A stretch of 64,000 nucleotides of DNA from NCBI GenBank assembly GCA_900549235.1, contig URNT01000011.1, forward strand, positions 24,325 through 88,324, read 5' to 3'. The notes below the pieces were generated by a model. It did no database searches and had not been told where the DNA came from. It saw only the letters and a list, made by a program, of their open reading frames with translations. Source of the DNA: an uncultured Clostridium sp. (GTDB taxonomy: Bacteria; Bacillota; Clostridia; Lachnospirales; Lachnospiraceae). Of the stretch, positions 1 through 8,040 are shown piece after piece. Made by a program: the position numbers and the translations under genes. Numbering within the stretch: position 1 is the first letter of the stretch; each line of letters opens with the position of its first letter.

Positions 1-90
1 GCAGATCAATGACAGCGCATCCCGCCAGCCCTTGCTCCCGGACGACCTTATTATGTTTTTCTGATAAAGCTCTGATACCTTCTCTTCCAT
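1..90 (-). CDS. 5' end of an unidentified gene, apparently frameshifted
   Basis: Only about 30 codons are inside the window and the product is not recognised. The ATG at 90-88 follows a GAGGAG ribosome site with 8 bases between, and a promoter lies further upstream at 123-152. The frame opened by this ATG soon gives a sequence unlike a normal protein. From a run of five A's around codon 11, the -1 frame reads convincingly as protein (HNKVVREQGLAGCAVIDL). A one-base gain or two-base loss in that run would join the two. It could be a real frameshift, a phase-variable run, a programmed shift (the bases are G AAA AAC) or a sequence error. Confidence 0.4.
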   Translation of the reverse strand, partial: MEEKVSELYQKNIIRSSGSKGWRDALSLIC

Positions 91-122
91 GATGGCTGCT
101 CCTCTTTTATTTGTGTCTTTTG

Positions 123-152
123 ATTATACCACTAAATGTATGTTCTGGTCTA
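123..152 (-). promoter_or_regulatory. Promoter for the left-edge gene
   Basis: On the minus strand a TATAAT -10 box (128-123) is preceded at 18 bases by TAGACC (152-147). The leader would be about 25 bases and carries the GAGGAG ribosome site of the gene starting at 90. Confidence 0.5.
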
Positions 153-186
153 GAGCGCGTTTGAAAATCTGTGTTCCTTTAAGTCA

Positions 187-236
187 GCAAAAAACCCTGT
201 ACCTACGGCAATTCTCCATAAATACAGGGTTTTGTT
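187..236 (-). terminator. Intrinsic terminator of tRNA-Gly
   Basis: The minus strand reads AAAACCCTGTA, then a loop of about 25 bases, then TACAGGGTTTTTT. This is a roughly 10-bp stem ending in a T run, starting a few bases after the tRNA 3' end. The + strand has a shorter T tract, so it may also work in reverse. Confidence 0.75.
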
Positions 237-239
237 ATA

Positions 240-310
240 AGCAGATGACGGGAATCGAACCCGCCTCCTCAGCTTGGGAAGCTGATATTCTACCGATGAA
301 CTACATCTGC
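240..310 (-). tRNA. tRNA-Gly(CCC)
   Basis: A 71-base cloverleaf. The acceptor GCAGATG pairs with CATCTGC, and the anticodon arm TCAGC-TTCCCAA-GCTGA gives anticodon CCC, which reads GGG. The T arm contains GGTTCGATTCC. The discriminator is T, typical of bacterial tRNA-Gly. The CCA end is not encoded. Confidence 0.93.
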
Positions 311-321
311 GCGACACAAAT

Positions 322-349
322 AGTATAGCACATCTGTAAAATTTTGCAA
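322..349 (-). promoter_or_regulatory. Promoter for tRNA-Gly
   Basis: TTGCAA (349-344), 16 bases, then TATACT (327-322) on the minus strand, 11 bases upstream of the tRNA. The tRNA is therefore probably transcribed separately from fbp, for which no terminator is visible. Confidence 0.6.
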
Positions 350-383
350 GTGGTTTTTTCATTTTTTACCGAACTTCCCAAAC

Positions 384-2339
384 TCACCCAAACCGTTCCG
401 CGAGAACGCCTGAATGATATGCCTCCAGCAGCATTTCCAGATCCTGTATCTTCTCTTTTAATTTCCGTCCCGTATCCGTGTCTCCTACCAGCTTCCGGCT
501 GTTTGTACGCTTTACCACAATGCTTTCGGAGTAAATGTCGCTTTCATTTTCGATGGCAGAGGCCCTGGAACGGAAAGGCTCATGGGCAGCCAGGATCAGG
601 CCGTATGAGTTGTAGATCAGGGTATAACCGGCGATGCCGGTTTCCTTCTGATACGCCTTTGAAAAGCCGCCGTCGATCACCAGTACCCGGCCGCCGCATT
701 TGACCGGATTCTCCCCCTGCTTGGAGCGGACGGGCACATGGCCGTTGATAATATGGCTTTCCTCGGAAAAAAGCCCGAATTCCGCCAGGATCGCTTCCAT
801 GGCAGACTCATCCTCAAGATGGCGGTAGTAAGGATTTTTCCGCTCCCTGTGGATTTCCTTATCCTCTAGGAAATACCGCTCAAAGGTAGCCATTTTATCC
901 TTTCCAAAGAGGGGAGAATCCTCATGGAGCCAGATATACCACATCATATCCCGGCATTTCTTCCGTTCGGCCCTGTCCACAGACAGACAACCCTTTCTGA
1001 TGCACCCTTCCAGATACTCATACCAGGTCCGTCCCTTATATACATGCCCTTCCAGGCTGATCTCCTTCAGGCTTCCGTCCTCCTTTAAGGGAACACAGCC
1101 GTGATACAGGAGATTGCCGTTGTATACCTTATAAAGACTTCCCTTGGCCAGCAGAAACCGCATATGCTGCTGAAGCTTTTCACAGTTTAAAAATGCCTTC
1201 TCCAGCCGCTCCATCACCATCTCCTCCTCCGGCGACAGCTTATAGGGCGCCAGGGGATTCACTGTGGGAAAATGAGTATCCAGAAGCTTATATTCCTTCC
1301 CATTTATACACAGGGTCCCCTTTTCCCGGTTCATCTGGTGAAGAAGGTTCCGGTGCGCCAGCCCGTACTCCGGGTGTTCCTCAATCAGCTGGCCCTCCAC
1401 CTTAAACTGGATGACAGCAATGGCCTTATGCATCCGGCGGTTCATCTCCTGCTCTCCCGCCTCTCCCTGGCCGGCGCCCATAAGAGGAAAGCACTGGCAG
1501 GGATCATCACCGTAGATGTCCATGGCAAAGGCAGCCAGAGGCAGAAGGTTGATACCGTAGCCGTCCTCCAGTATATCCAAGTTTCCGTACCGGGCGCAGA
1601 TCCGCACCACATTGGCAATGCAGCCTCTCTGGCCTGCAGCCGCTCCCATCCACAGCACGTCATGGTTTCCCCACTGAATATCCAGAGAATGGTGCTCCAT
1701 GAGCTTATCGATGATCAGATGGGGGCCAGGTCCTCTGTCATAAATATCTCCCAATATATGTAAATGATCCACCACCAGCCGCTGGATCAGCCGGCACAGG
1801 GCCACAATACATTCCTGGGCCCGGCCTACACGGATGATGGTCTGGACAATGGCGCTGTAGTAGGATTCCTTATCCCGCACATCCACCTTTTCTGTGATCA
1901 GCTCCTCGATCACATAGGAAAACTCAGGAGGCAGAGCCTTTCTGACCTTGGAGCGGGTGTATTTGCTGGCGGCCCGCTTACTGATCTCGATGAGGCGGTA
2001 GAGTGTGATCTTGTACCAGTCCTCGTGATTCTTATTTTTTTCCAGAAGCTGATCCATTTTTTCCCTGGGGTAATAGATCAGAGTGGCCAGAGTCTGCTTG
2101 TCCTGGTTGCTCAGTGTATTGCCGAACACATCATTTACCTTCCGTCTCACCGCGCCGGAGCCATTTTTCAGCACATGGGAAAATGCCTCGTATTCCCCGT
2201 GGATATCCGTAAGGAAATGCTCTGTGGCCTTTGGCAGGTTCAGGATGGCCTCCAGGTTGATGACCTCTGTGGAGGCTGCTGCCACAGTGGGATAAAGCTC
2301 AGAAAGCCGCTCCAGATATTTCATCTGTAAATCGTCCAT
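384..2339 (-). CDS. fbp: Fructose-1,6-bisphosphatase, class III
   Basis: Hydrolyses fructose 1,6-bisphosphate to fructose 6-phosphate in gluconeogenesis; the class III form is the Firmicutes type and is manganese-dependent. The 651-residue length fits that family. Metallophosphatase motifs are in order: TDIHGEYEAF at about residue 44, GDIYDRGPGP near 198 and WGNHD near 224. The ATG at 2339 is preferred over a TTG three bases upstream because AGGAG sits 7 bases before it. It begins 13 bases after the stop of the upstream AI-2E-family gene, so the two are probably co-transcribed. No terminator is visible before tRNA-Gly. Confidence 0.96.
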   Translation of the reverse strand: MDDLQMKYLERLSELYPTVAAASTEVINLEAILNLPKATEHFLTDIHGEYEAFSHVLKNGSGAVRRKVNDVFGNTLSNQDKQTLATLIYYPREKMDQLLEKNKNHEDWYKITLYRLIEISKRAASKYTRSKVRKALPPEFSYVIEELITEKVDVRDKESYYSAIVQTIIRVGRAQECIVALCRLIQRLVVDHLHILGDIYDRGPGPHLIIDKLMEHHSLDIQWGNHDVLWMGAAAGQRGCIANVVRICARYGNLDILEDGYGINLLPLAAFAMDIYGDDPCQCFPLMGAGQGEAGEQEMNRRMHKAIAVIQFKVEGQLIEEHPEYGLAHRNLLHQMNREKGTLCINGKEYKLLDTHFPTVNPLAPYKLSPEEEMVMERLEKAFLNCEKLQQHMRFLLAKGSLYKVYNGNLLYHGCVPLKEDGSLKEISLEGHVYKGRTWYEYLEGCIRKGCLSVDRAERKKCRDMMWYIWLHEDSPLFGKDKMATFERYFLEDKEIHRERKNPYYRHLEDESAMEAILAEFGLFSEESHIINGHVPVRSKQGENPVKCGGRVLVIDGGFSKAYQKETGIAGYTLIYNSYGLILAAHEPFRSRASAIENESDIYSESIVVKRTNSRKLVGDTDTGRKLKEKIQDLEMLLEAYHSGVLAERFG

Positions 2340-2352
2340 CAATTTTCTCCTT

Positions 2353-3606
2353 TTATACTTCTGTTTTCTGATCCAGCTCTACATAACGTCCTTCCTCTTC
2401 ATCAATATAATCCAGGTCCATATAGGCTCCTGTCTCCGGGGAAAGCTGCTTCTTTTCCAGGGCACCGTTGATATAGACGGCGATGGAACGATAGATCACC
2501 GCAAAGGCCGGCACCGCAATGATCATCCCCACAAATCCTAAAAGCCCGCCGAACAGAAGAATGGAAAACAGCACCCAGAAGCTGGGAAGGCCGGTGGAAT
2601 CTCCAAGGATCTTCGGCCCCAGGATATTGCCGTCAAACTGCTGCAGGATCAGGATAAAAATAAGGAAATAGAGACATTTCACCGGATCTGCCAGCAGGAT
2701 TAAAAACGCGCTGGGAACCGCGCCGATAAAGGGGCCGAAAAACGGGATCACATTGGTAACACCTACGATCACGCTGACTAAAAGCACATAGGGCATTTTT
2801 AAAAACTGCAGGGCAAAAAAACATAAAATACCGATAATCAGGGAATCCAAAAGCTTCCCGGTAATAAAACCGCCAAATACGCTGTGGGCAAACCGGACCT
2901 CACTGATGATCCGGTTTGCGGACCTCACCCGGAACAGGCCATAGAGAATCTTCTTAGCCTGGGCGCAGAGAGTATCCTTTATATTCAGAAAGTATACCAT
3001 TACGATCACGCCAATGAGGATATTTTTCACAATGGTAAACACATTTAGAAGGCCAGCAGACAGGCGGTTGATGATCAGGGACATATTGGGCACCAGATCG
3101 GTGGCCATCCAGGTCTGGAACCGTTCTGCCGCCTGCCCATAGACCGGCATGATCACCTGCTCCACCTCCGGGTTATCCTCAAACAGCCTGGTAAGCCAGA
3201 GGGACAGGTTGTTAATATTGTCCTCCAAGCCGGCCTGAAGTCCCAGGATACTCTCATAGATCTGAGGAATGATCATCCAGATCAGGCCGGATACAATGGT
3301 GATCAGTACAGCCAGGCTTACCAGGGTGGCGGCCGCTTTTGCTGTGCTGGTACGCGTCCTTTGGCTGCGCAGCTTTTTGGCTGTCTTTTTCTCCACCCAC
3401 GCCCTGGTATGGTTGTAGATGGGCAGCATCAGATAGGCCAGCACCGCCCCGTATATAATAGGCATCAATATCTCTGTCAGCTTTCCCACTGCCCCGGATA
3501 CAAGCTCAAAGCGGGACAGGAAAAATCCGAAGGCAACGCTTAAGGCAACTACTACCAGGGCGGTAATGCCCCAGCAGATATAGTGTTTGAATTTCAGTTT
3601 TTTCAT
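2353..3606 (-). CDS. AI-2E family transporter (membrane protein)
   Basis: A 417-residue polytopic membrane protein of the AI-2E/PerM family (PF01594). Members include putative autoinducer-2 exporters, sodium/proton antiporters and sporulation proteins, so the substrate cannot be read from sequence. The first hydrophobic segments lie at about residues 8-30 and 38-65; a family-like block near residues 290-345 contains GPFIGAVPSAFLILL and GNILGPKI. The charged tail ends in an acidic stretch. The ATG at 3606 is chosen because GGAG lies 8 bases upstream; an ORF start 24 bases earlier has no ribosome site. A TATACT box near 3640-3645 may be the -10, but its -35 is poor. A second family member is divergently transcribed next door. 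Confidence 0.85.
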   Translation of the reverse strand: MKKLKFKHYICWGITALVVVALSVAFGFFLSRFELVSGAVGKLTEILMPIIYGAVLAYLMLPIYNHTRAWVEKKTAKKLRSQRTRTSTAKAAATLVSLAVLITIVSGLIWMIIPQIYESILGLQAGLEDNINNLSLWLTRLFEDNPEVEQVIMPVYGQAAERFQTWMATDLVPNMSLIINRLSAGLLNVFTIVKNILIGVIVMVYFLNIKDTLCAQAKKILYGLFRVRSANRIISEVRFAHSVFGGFITGKLLDSLIIGILCFFALQFLKMPYVLLVSVIVGVTNVIPFFGPFIGAVPSAFLILLADPVKCLYFLIFILILQQFDGNILGPKILGDSTGLPSFWVLFSILLFGGLLGFVGMIIAVPAFAVIYRSIAVYINGALEKKQLSPETGAYMDLDYIDEEEGRYVELDQKTEV

Positions 3607-3707
3607 TCCGGAATCTCCTTGTTGTATCAATATAGCTTCAGTATAACATGAGTTTCCCGCAAGTGGAAGGAGTGTGTTAAGAAATTATAAGGATTCTGTT
3701 TATTTTC

Positions 3708-3736
3708 TTGACAATTTGTATTTTTGTGTATACAAT
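3708..3736 (+). promoter_or_regulatory. Promoter of the second AI-2E family gene
   Basis: TTGACA (3708-3713), 17 bases, TACAAT (3731-3736). Transcription would start near 3743, which excludes the earlier ATG at 3724 and supports the start at 3778. Confidence 0.75.
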
Positions 3737-3777
3737 ATTTCTCAACAAACCAAAAGAAAGGATCCAGATCCTCACAT

Positions 3778-4848
3778 ATGTACGATAAGCGTTTTACTTT
3801 TATTGTGAATTTTCTTTATTTCGGAATCATGGTTTTGATCGCCTGGTTTTTCATTGGCTATGCCCTTCCTATGGTCATGCCCTTTGCCATCGGCTTTGTG
3901 CTGGCAGCTCTTCTGCAAAAGCCCGGCCGTTTTCTGTCGGAAAAGCTTAAGATGCCAAAGAGGCTGACAGCCCTTATTCTGGTGCTGCTGTTCTACTCCA
4001 CCATAGGGCTTCTTATTGTTTTGGGAAGCATACGGGCCTTCAGCTATTTTAAGGATTTGGTAACAAACCTGCCCGCTCTCTATGCTCAGTATATAGAGCC
4101 GGTTCTGGCAAAGATGTTCCTCACCATGGAAGGCTGGACCCAGAACCTGGATCCCTACCTGGAGACCACCCTTAAGGAACTGTTCAGTCAGACCCTTTCC
4201 AGCCTGGGAGACCTTGTCTCCAGCCTGTCCATGTCCGCCATGACCATGGTATCTGGTGCGGCCTCCTCCCTGCCCAGCTTTTTTATCAAGCTCCTTCTGA
4301 TGATCATATCCACCTTTTTTATCGCTTTAGATTATGATCAGCTGACCGGCTTCTGTATGAGGCAGCTGACAGGAAGAAAACGGGAGCTGGTTCTTCAAAT
4401 CAAGGAGTATGTGATCGGCACTCTGTTTATGTGCATCCGTTCCTATGCCATTATTATGTCTCTTACCTTTGTGGAGCTGTCCATCGGGCTTACGGTGATC
4501 GGCATCAATTACTCCGTACTGATCGCCTTTATGATCTCCATTTTCGACATCCTGCCCGTCCTTGGCACCGGAGGGATTATGCTTCCCTGGGTTGTGATCA
4601 CTGCTTTTTATGGTGACATCCCCCTGGCTCTTGGCCTTTTAGTGGTATATCTGGCAGTCACCGTTATCCGAAATATCTTAGAGCCTAAGATCGTAGGAAG
4701 CCAGATCGGCCTTCATCCAGTGCTTACCCTGGTCAGTATGTTCGTGGGACTGCAGCTCTTTGGAGTGCTGGGACTCTTTGGCTTCCCTATCGGACTTTCT
4801 CTTTTAAGGCATCTGAATGAAACAGGAGCTGTACGGATCTTCAAATAA
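3778..4848 (+). CDS. AI-2E family transporter, YtvI-like
   Basis: A 356-residue membrane protein of the same AI-2E/PerM family as its divergent neighbour, nearer in length and style to the sporulation protein YtvI. That role is a guess. Hydrophobic segments cluster at about residues 8-45, 60-85, 160-185 and 210-345. The C-terminal block has the family-like FDILPVLGTGGIMLPW and NILEPKIVGSQIG. The start is set by the promoter at 3708-3736: the ATG at 3724 would lie upstream of the transcript. The ribosome site for 3778 is weak, AAAGGA lying about 15 bases away. The gene ends in the terminator shared with the nucleoside operon. Confidence 0.8.
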   Translation: MYDKRFTFIVNFLYFGIMVLIAWFFIGYALPMVMPFAIGFVLAALLQKPGRFLSEKLKMPKRLTALILVLLFYSTIGLLIVLGSIRAFSYFKDLVTNLPALYAQYIEPVLAKMFLTMEGWTQNLDPYLETTLKELFSQTLSSLGDLVSSLSMSAMTMVSGAASSLPSFFIKLLLMIISTFFIALDYDQLTGFCMRQLTGRKRELVLQIKEYVIGTLFMCIRSYAIIMSLTFVELSIGLTVIGINYSVLIAFMISIFDILPVLGTGGIMLPWVVITAFYGDIPLALGLLVVYLAVTVIRNILEPKIVGSQIGLHPVLTLVSMFVGLQLFGVLGLFGFPIGLSLLRHLNETGAVRIFK

Positions 4849-4860
4849 ACAAGGCATTAT

Positions 4861-4915
4861 AAAAGGCACCGGGATCCAGCAAATGCTGGACATCCGGTGC
4901 CTTAAAATATTTTAT
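4861..4915. terminator. Bidirectional terminator between convergent units
   Basis: AAGGCACCGG and CCGGTGCCTT form a stem around an inner CCAGC/GCTGG hairpin, flanked by A-rich sequence on the left and AAAATATTTT on the right. It would end the + strand AI-2E gene and the minus strand nucleoside operon. Confidence 0.75.
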
Positions 4916-5340
4916 TTCAAATTCCCAGGTCCAAAGCCCATAGGCAGAAGTTCCTTCAGAGTCATAACCTGGTACTCATCCCGGCTTACAGCCAAGATGA
5001 TCTGGAAGGTTTCCGGATCGCAGAACTCCATCATCACCTGGCGGCAGACACCGCAGGGAGATGTAAACTCTGTAAGGATCCCGTCCTTTCCGCCTACGAC
5101 GCAGATGGCATCAAAGCTTTTTACCCCTTCGCTGACTGCCTTGAAAAAAGCGGTGCGCTCTGCGCAGTTGCAGGGAGTATAGGCTGCGTTTTCGATATTG
5201 CAGCCGGTAAAGATCCTGCCGTCCTTTGCCAGCAGGGCAGCCCCCACATGGAAATGGGAATAGGGAACATAGGAAAATGCCAGCTGCCTGACTGCAATAT
5301 CAATCAGATTCCTGATCTGATCCTCTTCTAATTCTTTCAT
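4912..5340 (-). CDS. cdd: Cytidine deaminase
   Basis: Deaminates cytidine and deoxycytidine to uridine and deoxyuridine, feeding uridine phosphorylase. The 142-residue length matches the small tetrameric form. The zinc site is intact: C59 with catalytic E61 in CNCAER, and C96/C99 in SPCGVC. GCNIENAAY near residue 46 is the nucleoside-binding stretch. The ATG at 5340 is chosen because GGAGG sits 7 bases upstream; a longer frame from a TTG at 5358 overlaps deoC without its own ribosome site. It is the last gene of the nucleoside operon, just before the terminator. Confidence 0.96.
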   Translation of the reverse strand: MKELEEDQIRNLIDIAVRQLAFSYVPYSHFHVGAALLAKDGRIFTGCNIENAAYTPCNCAERTAFFKAVSEGVKSFDAICVVGGKDGILTEFTSPCGVCRQVMMEFCDPETFQIILAVSRDEYQVMTLKELLPMGFGPGNLK

Positions 5341-5354
5341 TCTCCTGCCTCCCA

Positions 5355-6020
5355 TCAATATCCGGCTGCTTCTTCATTCTTCGCCAGCTTAATGATCCGG
5401 CTGGTGCCCAGTCTGTCAGCTCCAAGGCTGAGGAAACGCTCCGCATCCTCCAGAGAGGAAATGCCTCCGGCAGCCTTCATCTTTACCTCCGGCCCAATGT
5501 TGGCCGCAAACAGCTCAATATCCTCAAAAGTAGCTCCAGACTTTGAAAATCCGGTGGATGTCTTAATATAATCGGCTCCGGCAGCCGTTACCACCTGGCA
5601 CATTCTTACCTTTTCCTCTTCAGTCAGAAGGCAGGTCTCGATAATGACTTTCAAAATTTTCTGGCCGCAGGCAGCCTTTAATGTACGGATCTCCTCCTGG
5701 ATTTTATCAAAATGTCCGTCCTTTACCCAGCCCAGGTTGATCACCATATCGATCTCATCTGCGCCCTCAGCCAGGGCCTCCTTTGTTTCAAATTCCTTTA
5801 CTTTTGTGGTGGAATAGCCGTTCGGGAAACCTACAACTGTACATACAGCCATCCTGTCTCCCACATATTCCTTCGCCTGCTTTACATAGCTTGGAGGGAT
5901 GCATACGGAAGCGGTCCCGTATGCAATGGCATCGTCACAGATCTGGCGGATTTCCTCCCAGCCGGCTGTCTGTGTCAGAAGTGTATGGTCTACATGTCCT
6001 AAAATCTCTTTTACATCCAT
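5355..6020 (-). CDS. deoC: Deoxyribose-phosphate aldolase
   Basis: Cleaves 2-deoxyribose 5-phosphate to glyceraldehyde 3-phosphate and acetaldehyde, the exit of deoxynucleoside breakdown into glycolysis. The 221-residue protein has the Schiff-base lysine K153 in YIKTSTGF, plus D91 in DEIDMVIN and K182 in VKMKAAGGI, the usual active-site set. AGGAG lies about 9 bases before the ATG. It sits 12 bases after the permease gene and just before cdd. Phosphopentomutase (deoB), which would link Udp to DeoC, is not in this window. Confidence 0.97.
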   Translation of the reverse strand: MDVKEILGHVDHTLLTQTAGWEEIRQICDDAIAYGTASVCIPPSYVKQAKEYVGDRMAVCTVVGFPNGYSTTKVKEFETKEALAEGADEIDMVINLGWVKDGHFDKIQEEIRTLKAACGQKILKVIIETCLLTEEEKVRMCQVVTAAGADYIKTSTGFSKSGATFEDIELFAANIGPEVKMKAAGGISSLEDAERFLSLGADRLGTSRIIKLAKNEEAAGY

Positions 6021-6032
6021 TTTTCTTATCTC

Positions 6033-6968
6033 CTACTTAGATTTAACGAAAATCTTTCCATTTGCCGCCGGTGTATGGGCCCTGCCTACAAAAAGAACAA
6101 GAGCCAGCAGAGTTACCACATAGGGGATCATGGAGATCAGGTTCGGCGAAATCACATTGCTCTGGCCTGCAAGGCTCTTGATGCCGCTGCAGAAACCAAA
6201 GAGCAGGCAGGCAAGCATGGCGCCTCCCGGTGAAAACTTACCGAAAATAACCGCTGCAATGGCGATAAAGCCCTGTCCCACGATTACGCTGGGGCGGAAC
6301 TGATTGATGGTTGCCAGTGTAACAAAGGCGCCGCCAAGGCCTGCCATAAAACCGGACAGGATCACACAGATATAGCGCACCTTATATACGTCAATGCCAA
6401 GGGACTCACAGGCCTCCGGATGCTCTCCCACTGCCCGCAGATGAGCTCCGAACCGTGTCTTGTAAAATACGAACCAGCAGACAGCAGCCAGGATAAATAC
6501 CAGATAAGCCACAGAATATACATTCAGCACATTGCTCCAGAAGGAACCTGCCGGAAATACTCCCTCAAAGAGCTTTGGCAGCTTACAGCTGGGATCCATC
6601 GCCGGCGTATCGGAGGAATTGTTAAACATGGCTTTGCAGAGAAACACCGCAAGGCCGGGGCCTAAAAAGTTAATGGCTGTTCCGGCAATGGTCTGATCCG
6701 CATGAAAGGAAATACAGGCCACCGCATGGATCAGGCCGAACAAGGCTCCCGCAAGGCCGGCACAGAAAAAGGCGAGCCAGCCATTTCCTGTTACAAGTCC
6801 CATAACGGCTCCTGTAAAGGCTCCGATGCTCATCATGCCTTCAATTCCGATGTTGATAACGCCGCTTCGCTCTGAAAAACAGGAGCCTAATGCCGCCAGC
6901 AGAAGGGGAGGCGTAGCGATCAGCGTCGCATTGATCAAAAGACCCAGATTTTTAATGATACCATCCAT
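6033..6968 (-). CDS. Nucleoside ABC transporter permease (NupQ type)
   Basis: The second membrane subunit of the BMP-type nucleoside importer, a 311-residue polytopic protein of the branched-chain-permease (BPD_transp_2) family. The stretch GVINIGIEGMMSIGAF near residue 38 and VGQGFIAIAAVIFG near 215 are typical. The ATG at 6968 is one base past the stop of the preceding permease gene, with GGAGG just upstream; the open frame starting at 7034 merely overlaps that gene. Order and type match B. subtilis nupNOPQ (guanosine), but the nucleoside preference here is unknown. Confidence 0.9.
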   Translation of the reverse strand: MDGIIKNLGLLINATLIATPPLLLAALGSCFSERSGVINIGIEGMMSIGAFTGAVMGLVTGNGWLAFFCAGLAGALFGLIHAVACISFHADQTIAGTAINFLGPGLAVFLCKAMFNNSSDTPAMDPSCKLPKLFEGVFPAGSFWSNVLNVYSVAYLVFILAAVCWFVFYKTRFGAHLRAVGEHPEACESLGIDVYKVRYICVILSGFMAGLGGAFVTLATINQFRPSVIVGQGFIAIAAVIFGKFSPGGAMLACLLFGFCSGIKSLAGQSNVISPNLISMIPYVVTLLALVLFVGRAHTPAANGKIFVKSK

Positions 6969-6969
6969 A

Positions 6970-8040
6970 TTAGTTTGCCTCCTTCTTCGCTGCCAGCCTT
7001 CTGAAAAGGATCCTGAAGATCTGTGAGATGGCAATAAACAGGATCACACAGCCCATGATAATATCTACAACCTCAGAAGGCGCTTTCACGATGCTTAATT
7101 TGGAGCCGCCGTACTTCATGGCTCCGTAGAACAGGCCGGAAAAGATACAGCCGATGGGGCTTGAGGAACCGATGAGGGCCACAGTGATGCCCTCAAAGCC
7201 GAAGCCCTCCTGCCCTGCAAATTGGCTGAGACGACCGGACATGCCAAGGATCTGCACCGCGCCTCCAAGGCCTGCCAGAGCGCCGGAGATACCAAGTGCC
7301 GTAAGTACAGAGGCATCGGAGTTGATCCCCGCGTAAAGGGCTCCGTTGCTGTTAAAGCCCACTGCCTTCAGCTTATAGCCCAGGGTGGTCTTTTCAATGA
7401 TGATCCAGATGATCACAGCAGCGATCACAGCCAGAACGATGCCCCAGTTTGCCGCGGTACAGCCTAAAAGGTTCCTTAAACCCTCAGGGAACAGGATCCT
7501 GGCGGAGGCTGCAACATCCTTTGTAGCCTCGCCTCCGCTGCCCTTATGGATAGCCGGAAGGTTTACTACATAGTTTGAAAGGTAAAAGGCTACCCAGTTA
7601 AACATGATAAAAGAAAGAACCTCGTGGATTCCCCTCTTTACCTTTAAAAGGCCTACCAAAAGGGACCATACCATACCGGCTGCTGCCGCGGCCAGAAGAC
7701 ATAAAGGCACATGGATCCAGAAAGGAAGGTCCAGAAGGATACCCAGGGTGCAGGCCGCCAGGCTTCCTACTACAAACTGCCCCTCCGCTCCGATATTAAA
7801 TACGCCGGTGCGGAAGGAAAAGGCAACGCTCAATCCTGTAAAGATCAGAGGGCTGGCGTAGGTCAGAACCCATACAAGGTACTTGGGCTTGCTGAATACG
7901 CTGCTCAGGAGCTTTCCATAAGCCACAATCGGGCTGATCCCTGCGATCAGAAGGAAAATTGCTCCGATGATAAAGCCCGCAATGATTGCGATGACGGTAT
8001 AAAATACATTGCTCTCCAGAATGCTTTTCTTTTTATTCAT
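6970..8040 (-). CDS. Nucleoside ABC transporter permease (NupP type)
   Basis: The first membrane subunit of the importer, 356 residues, same superfamily as its partner. One hydrophobic segment lies near residues 13-38, and the paired motif GVFNIGAEGQFVVG falls near residue 80. Its start overlaps the end of the ATPase gene by 8 bases, suggesting translational coupling. The two permeases would form the membrane channel through which nucleosides captured by the lipoprotein at 12006-13118 enter. Confidence 0.9.
   Translation of the reverse strand: MNKKKSILESNVFYTVIAIIAGFIIGAIFLLIAGISPIVAYGKLLSSVFSKPKYLVWVLTYASPLIFTGLSVAFSFRTGVFNIGAEGQFVVGSLAACTLGILLDLPFWIHVPLCLLAAAAAGMVWSLLVGLLKVKRGIHEVLSFIMFNWVAFYLSNYVVNLPAIHKGSGGEATKDVAASARILFPEGLRNLLGCTAANWGIVLAVIAAVIIWIIIEKTTLGYKLKAVGFNSNGALYAGINSDASVLTALGISGALAGLGGAVQILGMSGRLSQFAGQEGFGFEGITVALIGSSSPIGCIFSGLFYGAMKYGGSKLSIVKAPSEVVDIIMGCVILFIAISQIFRILFRRLAAKKEAN

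Noticed and set aside
3724..3777. N-terminal extension of the second AI-2E gene
   Set aside because: The promoter at 3708-3736 places the transcription start downstream of the ATG at 3724.
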